This document shows, piece by piece, positions 55,541 to 64,000 of a stretch of 64,000 nt of DNA. The position numbers and the translations under genes are program-made. The notes under the pieces were generated by a model that searched no databases, had not been told where the DNA came from, and saw nothing but the letters and a program-made list of their open reading frames with translations. The number at the start of each line of letters is the position of its first letter. The stretch's first letter is position 1. This DNA is from Capsicum annuum (taxonomy: Eukaryota; Streptophyta; Magnoliopsida; Solanales; Solanaceae): contig NC_061118.1 of the NCBI RefSeq assembly GCF_002878395.1, positions 128,942,996 to 129,006,995 of the forward strand, written 5' to 3'.

Positions 55541-56401
55541 ATACCTGATGGTAAAGTTGTTTAGCCTAGCCCAAAAAATGTGATGAGAAATGAGGCAAAT
55601 GAGGGGGCTACGAAGCACATAAAGTTAGAAAGTCTCTTGAAAAAGACAAAGAAATATAGAAAGAAAATGGTGGCTTTGATTTGTTTTGTAAATGCTTATA
55701 AAAAAAGGGAAATATGGAAAATGAGTTGAAGGAGGATAAGGTGGAGAGTTTAAAATCTTGGGGTGGAAGAGGTCGAGAAATTGCATTGAAGGAGGTATTC
55801 TTGTGACTTGATCCATAGATATCCCTTGCCGCACTTTAAATCTTAATCTTAAACCACAAGACCTTGGTGATTCAAAATCAGGTAAGTCTATATTAGTGGA
55901 GGAAAACACAAGGGGCAAGCCTATGGTTCTACTCATTGTACTTGAATTTCTTTTCAAGAGCGAGTGTGAATTATTTCATTAACTACGCTCCTTTAGAAAT
56001 TTCATAGCCTTTTGTGTGTGTGGAGCTAACTCTAGCTTGTGAGCAGCATTGATACTTTGGAGTAGAGGGTGAAATCTTACTCTCGATTTGGGAAAATTGG
56101 TGAAGTAAGTTGCATTGTGAAGATGGAGAATTTTTTTGAAGATTTTGTGTTTCCTCTTAAGATGCTTTGTTGATTTGGAAGATTCATTTGATACAAACTT
56201 ACAACCTTTCTTCATAATATGTTCTCTTTGAAAAATTTTAGTTCACTCTTTGCCATTACATGTTTGGAAAGTCAGTGTAGAGCTTTGTTAGCTCAGTCCT
56301 TTAGTATAGTTTTCTTTTGGATGAAATTGAGTTAAATACCCTATCTTGTTGAATTGTTCATTATTGCTTGAGGAAGAGCAATAGTTTAAATTTGGGGGTG
56401 T
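55541..56401 (+). mobile_element. 3' end of a Tat/Athila-like LTR element
   Basis: Non-coding 3' internal region ending 'attgcttgaggaagagcaat' and 'tttaaatttgggggtg', the inverted-repeat word plus polypurine tract that precede LTRs in this group. Minus-strand frames (55957-55625, 110 codons; 56215-55979, 78 codons) show no domain and are probably chance. Confidence 0.5.
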
Positions 56402-56635
56402 TGATAAGTCATCCATTTGACAATATACTAGTATTTTTTAAGCCTACATTATCATGATTTTTCATTAATTTGTTGTTACTTCCTTACTTAAAGCTCATTT
56501 GTATAGGTAAAAGTGAAATGAAAAGTTGAGCAAGGAAACTTAATAAAAATGAGCTAAGGAGAAGTTGAAAGAGAAGAAATGTAAGCAAAAAGAACAAAAG
56601 CTGAAATTGCAGGCCCAGGAATCGACCCTCAGTTA
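56402..56635 (+). mobile_element. LTR start of the Tat/Athila-like element, interrupted
   Basis: TGATAAGTCATCC follows the polypurine tract and runs for about 230 bases to 'gaccctcagttactg', where element C begins. The rest of this LTR must lie beyond the window on the other side of C. Confidence 0.55.
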
Positions 56636-59115
56636 CTGTAAATCCCAAGTCTGTACCTCAGACGCAACATAGTGCCTATGACCCCGAAGGACCACAAGCT
56701 AACTGATTATTGATTTCTGATGTGAGCACTGAATAATATGCTGAAATAAATGCAGAAAAATAGGCTGAAATGCCATAAGGTTCGAATATCTGAAATACTG
56801 CTGAAAATATCAAACTGTAATAATAATCTTAGAACTAAATACTGTCTAAAAACTAGTCTGAAAAGCTTCTAAACTGAACTTTCTAAAAGTAGAGTTGATC
56901 AGACAATCCCCCAACTAACTTCATCTACTCAAATACTAATTCTACTGAAATAATGAAATAAAATAATATCCTCAAATAATGAGGACTCACTGCTAATCTA
57001 CTGCTGATGGCCGAATCTGAATCTATCTATGCGTGGTCGGGAACCTGAACGTTCGAACCTATGATATGAGACATCATAGCGTAAAGAGAGAGTATGCTTC
57101 AGTACGTGGAATGTACTGGTATGCTAGATGACGTAAGGCTGAATGCATGAATAATAACTGACTGAATGATATAGAGTAACTGAACATAAGAGTACATGGA
57201 TAACTGACACTAATGTAAATACCGAGTATGCACCATTGTGAATATAAATAAATACCGTGACAGAGCTTGTATGAAGCTAAGTCCTAAGTTCTGATGCTGA
57301 GTAACTGATATGTGAAGTTACTAATAGCTGAGTTAATGATATTGGTTGACTGTATCTGAAAGTCCTAATTCTGAAGAATTGAACTGAGTTCTATTTTGAA
57401 GACTAAAACTAAGACTGTGGGAGGTAATCATCGAACCGATATGCCCTAAATGAGAAAACTGAGTGGGGGTCCGACCTGTGACCCCAGTTGAAAGGGTGTT
57501 CGTACCATGCCACAGGTAAAGACACTGAAAAGTTACCCTTATCTGGTATGTAATCTAATAAGAACGGTGGAACCCTCATCTGTCAGGTTAAAACACCTCA
57601 TCAACTCTCAACTGGTAGGTTTGATGTCTCATCCTACGCTAGCTACGTAGTTCTGGAATGCAAGGATTGCTTCTAGAGATCATACCCTCTACTGGTAGGT
57701 GAGCCTCCATCCTTGGGTTCAGTCGGTGCTGAATCCCACTCCTAACTGAAAACACTGAACTGGACTGAACTGATATTGAGCTTACTGAGTTTGGTAACTG
57801 ACTGAATTCTACTGAGTCATGTAACTGACTGAGAGTACTACTGATAATGACATAATTGAGGTTCTATAATTGACACTGGCTCTAGGCACACAACTAAATT
57901 GTAGGGTAATAAATACCCCCAGGACTTGATATCATGACAAATAAAGCATAGCATGATCTTGAGATACAGAATTATATACTTGTCCATAATTCACTCATAA
58001 GGGCATTTCATCAAACACTTGTAAGGCATAAGCTTATACATGATTAGGGAATACATGCTATCATATTATAATGACACTATCTCATTCACATAGGCATTTT
58101 ATCAATCAAATGGTGAACATGCTTAGGTTATACAATAATCAGAACATATAGTTATCTTAGCTACATCAATCGACTTGCAAATTGAAGGGTTTATCATGAA
58201 GATTATGTTATTCAACACATACGATGATTAATTTCATAAAAGCATGTAATTTAATCATGTACTAAAACCCAATAATAACATGAACATGAATTCAATTCAA
58301 TTCAAGCATGGAAGTTCATAATTCAACAATCTTGTGTTTTGAAAACGGATTCTTGGACTCTATAGGTGAAAGGGACCCATAGATGAATACCTAACATACC
58401 TTTAGTTATTAGTTCTTGAAGGTGCTTGAAGAAATTATTGAGTTTTGACCTTGATTCTTAAAGCTAGGGTCTTGTATTTTAGAGATAAAGCTTTAATTTC
58501 TTGAGATAAGTGAGAAATAATAGGATAATAGGCTATTTAGGGCTTTAATCCCGTGTTTAGGCTGACTGGGATGAGAAAAAAAGACCTAAAAGCCCTTGGA
58601 AATTAAATCTTTGAATTAACTGAAATGTCATGATTGTCACCCTTGGCACGACGCGGCGCTATCGCGCCGTTTCACTGGAATTTGACAATTGGGAACTAGA
58701 CTGGTGGGGCGACGCGGTGGTATCGCATTGCCACTTTGGTTGGAACCTGGAAGTTCATCGCAATGTGGTGGGATCACATTGATACATTAAAGATTGACAA
58801 ACATGAAAATTCACCTTGGCGCGATGCTCCAATATCGCAGAGCATCATTGGAAACTGACAATTGCCATTTTGGCATACTCCGTGACGCGCTACTGGACTG
58901 AGTTACATTGTTTAAGGATTGAAACTTAAAATTAGCATAACTTCTTACTCGGTTATCGGATTTTGCTAAATTTTATATCGTTGGAAAGATAATTCAATTT
59001 CCTATGCAATGGAAGTCTCTAAAATGAAAAATACTGAATATTTCAAAAATTTTATATTGGATAACTCATGAACTTAGAGTTAAGTTAAGCTTGAGAAATA
59101 TGGGGTATTAAAATA
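56636..59115 (-). mobile_element. Element C 3' LTR
   Basis: On the minus strand it begins TATTTTAATACCCC right after the polypurine tract (the usual TG seems decayed) and ends 'ggtacagacttgggatttaca' at 56636. It contains 'cttcggggtcata.gcactatgttgcgt' near the end and a GC-rich repeat block near the start. 2.48 kb. Terminal bases are less certain than for B and D. Confidence 0.7.
58640..58900. repeat. GC-rich CpG block with repeated 'tatcgc' palindromes
   Basis: In an AT-rich LTR, three loosely similar segments carry gcgacgcgg..tatcgc words: near 58648 (gacgcggcgctatcgcgcc), 58710 (gcgacgcggtggtatcgc) and 58820 (gcgcgatgctccaatatcgc). They alternate with 'actggaatttgacaatt' and 'attggaaactgacaatt' (58674, 58848). 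Similar words occur at 39040-39115 in an F-type LTR. Confidence 0.6.
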
Positions 59116-59129
59116 TCTCCCCCTTGGGA
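59116..59129 (-). other. Polypurine tract of element C
   Basis: TCCCAAGGGGGAGA on the minus strand, adjoining the LTR start. Confidence 0.75.
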
Positions 59130-59496
59130 ACATTGGTCCTTGAATAAGACTAATTAAGCTAAGACACTGATAGACTGAGTTTACATACTGAACATGCATG
59201 TACGAATCATGACTACATGATTGAAATACTGACAAACTAAGCTCTTACACTGAACTTGCATATCTGATGCATAAAATTTATGACTAAAGCTACAGACAAG
59301 TTGGGTTTTCATATTGAACATGCATATCTGATGTATGAGTACATGACTGAATTGATTCATGAATGCATCACTGAATATGCAAAAATAGTGGATACTAAGT
59401 TGTAACTATAGCTGAATATTGAACTAAGTAAAGCTAAGGAAGACAGTTACCATAAGCTGGATCTGAGGTTGCGGAGAAGAGGTGAGGATACTTGGT

Positions 59497-60800
59497 CTAT
59501 ATATCTGCTTCTGCTTCCCAAGTAGCTCCCTCTATGTACTGATTCTTCCAAATAACTTTGACTAAGAAAAGTTCTTTGTTCCTCAGTCTGTGAATCTGAT
59601 GATCGAGGATTTGGACTGAAACCTCTTCGAAAGAGAGATCATTCTGAACATTTACATCCTCTAAGGGAACTATGACTATTGGGTCACCAATGCATTTCTT
59701 TATCAAGGACACGTGGAATACTGGATGCACTATAGCAAGATCTAAAGGCAACTCAATCTCATAAGCTACCTTTTCGAAGTGGCTGAGAATTTTGTAAGGA
59801 CCGACATATCGGGGACTGAGCTTATCCTTCTTGCCAAACCTCTTTACTCCTTTCATGGGAGATATTTTCAGGAACAGAAAATCACCGATCTCGAATTTGA
59901 GATCCTTTCTCCACATATTCGAATACAATTTCTGTTGGCTCTGGGTAGCCCTAAGCCTTTCTCTAATTAACTGAACCTTTTCAAAGGTTTCAAACACTAG
60001 GTCGAGACCTCCTACTGTGGCCTCACCTACCCCAAACAAACCAATTAGAGACCTACATCTCATACTGTAGAGAGCCTTAAACGGGGACATCTAAATTTTA
60101 GAATGATAGTAGTTATTGTATGCGAACTCGATCAAAGGCAAGTGGTCATCCCAACTATCCTTAAAATTGACAACGCATGCTCTTAGCATTTCTTCTAGAC
60201 TCTGATTCGTCATTTCTGCTTGACCATCTATCGGAGGGTGAAAGGCTGTACTAAGATAAACTTAGGTACCAAGACCCTTTTGGAATGCTTTCCAGAAATG
60301 AGAGGCGAACTGGGTACCTCTATCTGAGATAATGGATTTCAAAACTCCGTGTAACCTGAACAACTCTATGATATAGAGTTTGACATAGTCCTCAGCTTAA
60401 TAGCAAGTACGAACTAGCAAAAAATAAGCTGATTTACTCATTCTGTATGCGATAACCCAAATAGAATCATAATGAAGACGAGTACGAGCAAAACTCATCA
60501 CGAAGTCTACGTTTACTTTTTCTTATTTAGAAGTAGGAATACTGAACTCCTGCATGGACCCACTAGGATTCTAGTACTCAATGTTAACTTGCTTACATGT
60601 AGATCATTGAGCTACAAATACTGCAATATCCCTCTTCATCCCACTCCACCAGTAGATCTCCTGCAGATCAGGGTATATCTTAGTGGCCCCTGGATGAATA
60701 GAGTAACACACACCATATGCTTCTGCAATAATTCGTTGCCTCAAGTCATCTACACTTGACACACATAAATGACCCTGGAAACATAACACACTATCTCTCT
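59497..60800 (-). pseudogene. Element C integrase and chromodomain (nearly intact motifs)
   Basis: The zinc finger 'YSIHPGATKIYPDLQEIYWW' (about 60700-60640) leads to the core. The first Asp is in 'VNVDFV' (about 60500), the second in 'IISDRGTQFASHFW' (about 60340-60300) and the Glu in 'PIDGQAEMTNQSLEEML' (about 60240-60190). From 60090 an open frame of 197 codons reads SPFKALYSMRCRSLIGLF, 'SPMKGVKRFGKKDKLSPRYV', 'VFHVSLIKKCIGDP', then the chromodomain 'LRNKELFLVKVIW' and 'IEGATWEAEADI' (59570-59500). Only the stretch 60620-60400 has several stops. Confidence 0.85.
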
Positions 60801-61029
60801 CTTGGGAGAAAACCTCTACTTTCTGATCTTTGAATGACTCTTTAAGCTTAACAAAACTGGGATATCTATCGTGCTTTACCTTTACCTCAAAAACTAGAGA
60901 AGATTTGGAACTGTTCTGAATTCACACACTACCTTCTGCTAAATCGACTAAGTGGATACCTAGTCGGGCAGGCTGATGAACTTCCTGAACTAGCTTCTTT
61001 TTACTTACATCAGCATGAGCAACATTACC

Positions 61030-61470
61030 CATAGACAGTCTATTCAGAGCATCAACCACTACATTCACTTTGCTCAGATGATAAAGAACACACGTCATAA
61101 TCTTTTAATAATTCTAACCACCTTCTCTGATGCAAATTTAAATCGTTCTTAGAAAATACATATTGCAAGATCTTGTGATATGTTAACACATCTACATGAA
61201 CCCTATACAAATAGTGCCTCCAAATCTTTAAGGCAAACACTACAGCTATAAACTCAAGATCATCAGTCAGATAATTCTTCTCATGGGGCTTAAGATATCT
61301 AGAGACGTAGGCTATGACCTTACCTCTTTGAATGAGTACACAACCCAAACCTACTATGGATATATCACAGTGCACAACAAAACCATCTAAACTATCTGAT
61401 AGAGTCAAAACTGGGGCTCCGGTGAGTCAAGTCTTCAACTCCTAAAAACTTTTCTCGCAGGAATCTGACC
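61030..61470 (-). pseudogene. Element C RNase H (mostly open)
   Basis: Minus-strand frame 61408-61052 (118 codons): '[18 protein letters not shown]' with the first catalytic Asp, '[20 protein letters not shown]' with D in place of the usual H-D-L-E-L start, '[17 protein letters not shown]' and '[15 protein letters not shown]'. The tether is frameshifted near 61080. Confidence 0.8.
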
Positions 61471-61471
61471 A

Positions 61472-62360
61472 CTAAAACAGGACTTTATTATGAGTCGATT
61501 TGGACATGAGGGATGCAATAGATGAAAACTCTTCAACAAACCGATGGTAATAGCCAGCTAAACTAAAAAACCCCCTCATATTTAATGGAGAGATAGGTCT
61601 AGTCCAGTTTCTTACCACTTTATTTTTTTGAGCATTAACTCTAATGTCATCACTAGAAAAAATATTACTAAGGAATGCTACTGACCTTAGCCAAAATTCA
61701 TATTTACTGAATTTGGCAAACATCTGATGAGTTCTGAGAGTCTGAAGTATGATTCTGAGGTGATTTGTGGGATCATTCTCTCTACGGGAAGAGACAAGAA
61801 TGTCATCGATGAAAACTATAATGAACATATCAAAGTACTATTTGAACAAGTGATTCATTAAGTCCATAAAAGCTGCTGGGGCATTAGTAAGACCAAAGGA
61901 CATGACTGGAAATTTAAAGTGACCATTTCGGGTTCTAAAAGCTATTTTTAGAACGTCACATTCTCTAACTCTAAGCCGATGATAGCCTGATCTGAGGTCT
62001 ATCATACAAAAGTAAATGGCTCCCTGAATTTGGTCAAACAAGTCATCAATTCTGGGAAGTAGATATTTATTCTTGACTTTGACTTTGTTCAACTGACAAT
62101 AGTCAATACATATTCTAAGAGAATTATTTTTTTATGCACGAATAGAACTGGTGTGCCCCATGGGGAGATACTGGGTTTGATGAATCCCTTATCTAGAAAA
62201 TCCTTCAACTATTCTTTTAACTCTCTGAGTTCAGCTGGAGCCATTCTGAATGGCAGAATAGATATAGGATGAGTATCTGGAAGAAGGTCTATTCCCAAGT
62301 CAATTTCACTAACGGAAGAAACTCCAGGAAGATCATTGGGAAACACATCTGAGAATTCAT
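61472..62360 (-). pseudogene. Element C reverse transcriptase (active site kept)
   Basis: Minus-strand frames 62092-61838 and 61828-61472 are separated by one TAG just before the catalytic region. They read '[20 protein letters not shown]', '[13 protein letters not shown]', '[18 protein letters not shown]', then IVFIDDILVSS (FIDD codons 61813-61802), 'KFSKYEFWL' and 'FFSLAGYYHRFVEEFS'. The N-terminal part (62330-62110) has 'PISILPFRMAPAELRELKE' and '[18 protein letters not shown]', with stops and a frameshift at 62130. Confidence 0.85.
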
Positions 62361-62479
62361 TTACTACTAGAACTGACTCAAGACTGGGAGTTTCTGAAAT
62401 AGAGTCCTTGACTTACACAAGATGATAGACACATCCCTTGGATATAAATATTCATGCTCTAAGGTATGAAATTAACTGA

Positions 62480-62900
62480 CCCTTAAGCGAAGTGGTACTA
62501 CCTCTCAATTCAAGGACTGTTTCATTTGGAAACTAAAAATAAAAAATTATGTTTCTATAATCAAATAAGGCATAGCATGAATGGATCCAATATATGCCGA
62601 GAATGACGTCAAAATCTGCCATCTCTATCTCTACAAGGTCTACTGAAGTAACTTTCTGAGATATCATAACCAGAAAATTCCTGTATACCCGTTGGACTAT
62701 GATAGATTTACCCACTAGGTTAAAAATTGAGAAAGGCTCTACTAGGATTTATGGACTAACTCTGAAGTTAACGGCTATATAAGGAGTTATAAAAGATAAA
62801 GAAGCTCCTAGATCTAGCAAGGAATAAACATGTAAATGGAAGATCTGTAATGTACCCATGACCACATCAGAAGAATTTTCCTCATCTTGTCTGGACTGAA
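62480..62900 (-). pseudogene. Element C protease region (broken)
   Basis: The 60-codon minus-strand frame 62715-62533 reads 'VDLVEIEMADFDVILGIYW', the downstream half of the aspartic protease. Upstream near 62830 'LLDLGASLS' is readable, where the family has the D-x-G-A/S catalytic loop, so the catalytic Asp is probably retained. A TAG and frame changes lie between the two. Confidence 0.65.
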
Positions 62901-62959
62901 GTAAATAAATCCTATTTGGGCATTGCCTACTGGTGGCACTAGAAGTGGCTCCTTACTGA

Positions 62960-64000
62960 TTCGAGTGACCTGACTGGGTTGAAAACCTAGTGTGCTGACC
63001 TTGAGAACCTAAATGCGGACAATCTTTGAATCTATGGCCTGGCTTGCCACACCAAAAACAAACATCACTACCAGCTCTGCAGACACCTTTGTGGTTTCTG
63101 CCACATATCTGACAAAGAGGATTTGTTCGAGCACTGCTAACACTACCCTAAGATTTAGAGACTGGTGCCTTATTGCTGTTAATATTTCTAAACTTAGGTA
63201 CTGGAGTACTGTCTAAGGACAAAGATGGAACTTAAGATTTTGGATAAAACTAGGAAAAGTTACCACCCTCTGACTTAGGTAGATTGAAATTAAAGCTACC
63301 TGTTCTAGCTCTTTTCTTCTACCTCTCCCTCTCTCTATTATTAAACTCTTCTATCTACTGAGCATGGACCATGATCCTGGATATGTCCATCTTCATAATA
63401 AACATCGCTGTTCTGCACTCTTTAATCGCGATTCAGACATCCTAGATAGGAACTTGCTTATTCTGGACCCACTGTCTGCTACTATATGGGGAGTATACCT
63501 GGATAACTAAGTAAACTTGAGAGAATACTCTTTCACGCTCATACTATCTTGCATGAGGTAGATAAAATCTAACACCTTGACTTCTTTCAACACTTAGGGA
63601 AAGAATCTCTCTAGGAAAGCAGTAGAAAACTCTTCCCACTCTATGGGCTCTGCATCTAGTCCCCTGTCTACCTTTTACTACTTAAACCATATATGAGCTA
63701 CAATCTTGTAGCTGATAGGCAGCTAACTCAGCACTCTTACTGGAATTCACTCCTATAATATCTGTGACTTTTTAAACCCGATCGAGGAGCTCCTGTGGAT
63801 CTTTTTCTGTCTTAGATCCAGAGAATAGGGGAGGATTCATTCGGGTGAAGTACCGAGTCCTGAATGCAGTAGTATTGGCCACTAGATTAGCCAGAACAGC
63901 AGCTGGTCGTTCATTCTGAGCTGCTACAGAGTTTTCTAAAGTAGTGAATATTCCTCTGAATTTTGCATGGGAAACATGATTGTCCAGGGGATCTTCATAA
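62960..64000 (-). pseudogene. Element C gag, C-terminal two thirds (broken, start outside the window)
   Basis: Minus-strand words: 'NPPLFSG' and 'KTEKDPQELLD' (about 63840-63790), 'EWEEFSTAFLERFFP' (about 63645-63600), 'SMSVKEYSLKFT' and 'LSRYTPHIVAD' (63550-63480). The zinc knuckle CFWCGKPGHRFKDC (63060-63019) has all four ligands and is preceded by a Cys/His-rich stretch CQICGRNHKGVC. Stops occur at about ten places, many TAG or TAA. The start codon lies beyond the right edge. Confidence 0.75.

Larger units (their letters stand above)
56636..64000 (-). mobile_element. Element C: Ty3/gypsy Del/Tekay-like element, minus strand, incomplete at the window edge
   Basis: Minus-strand order: gag (from beyond 64000), protease, RT, RNase H, integrase with chromodomain, polypurine tract, 3' LTR (59115-56636). 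This is the best-preserved element. RT keeps F-I-D-D, integrase keeps D, D and E, the zinc knuckle keeps all ligands, and the integrase C-terminus is open for 197 codons. Stops and frameshifts still break every other domain. It lies inside the LTR of a Tat/Athila-like element. Confidence 0.85.

Noticed and set aside
55625..55957. 110-codon minus-strand open frame
   Set aside because: Ser/Pro/Phe-rich, no domain, antisense to the 3' end of a Tat/Athila-like element.
63013..63216. 67-codon plus-strand frame rich in Thr and Ser
   Set aside because: Antisense to the zinc-knuckle part of element C gag.
1..64000. Search for an undescribed multi-gene system such as a biosynthetic cluster, resistance genes or an integrated plant pararetrovirus
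   Set aside because: Every coding trace with a readable domain belongs to gag or pol of LTR retrotransposons. I saw no NB-ARC, P450, kinase, movement-protein or coat-protein-like motif.

Overview
The window looks like repeat-rich plant DNA, probably from a Solanaceae nuclear genome (tomato, potato or pepper type). This rests on the families recognised by eye: Ty3/gypsy elements with long LTRs opening TGTAACACC, a tRNA-derived SINE of the Solanaceae SolS kind, two Stowaway MITEs, and Tat/Athila-type LTR elements primed by tRNA-Asp. I found no intact host protein gene, rRNA, tRNA or CRISPR array. Almost everything identifiable is a transposable element, and nearly all coding regions are broken.

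Layout. 1-1812: inverted LTR fragment. 1813-8227: element A, a large LTR element with no coding capacity. 8228-9093: LTR-like sequence, possibly the left part of element F. 9094-51306: best read as one old Ty3/gypsy 'host' element torn apart by later events. Its 5' LTR, primer site and gag start lie at 9094-11133. Element B (11134-20092, Del/Tekay-like, complete but dead) sits inside gag, which resumes at 20098. From about 20950 to 36560 the orientation is flipped: an AT-rich block (SINE, Stowaway, Helitron-like termini), a minus-strand non-autonomous tRNA-Asp-primed element (28073-32633), part of an LTR of element E (32634-33852), then the host's 3' LTR, integrase, RNase H and RT on the minus strand. 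After a remnant of another LTR element (36561-39130) comes the 3' end of E (39131-51125), whose LTR was split by element D (41357-50666, sister of B). The last part of the host LTR follows (51126-51306). 51312-54830: LTR, primer site and gag of element F. 55541-56635: 3' end of a Tat/Athila-like element whose LTR is broken by element C. 56636-64000: element C on the minus strand, the best-preserved element, running out of the window.

How it fits together. The order of events can be read from who interrupts whom: host element into F-like LTR; B into host gag; E into the host 3' LTR; D and the tRNA-Asp element into E LTRs; a Helitron-like element and a Stowaway into the tRNA-Asp element. Many premature stops are TAG or TAA where the family has Trp or Gln, and zinc-knuckle Cys often reads Tyr. 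That is the decay expected of methylated, silenced DNA.

All names are by visual recognition of motifs; no search was run. LTR edges are given to the base where the TG...CA ends, primer site or polypurine tract can be seen. Domain limits are approximate because the reading frames are broken.
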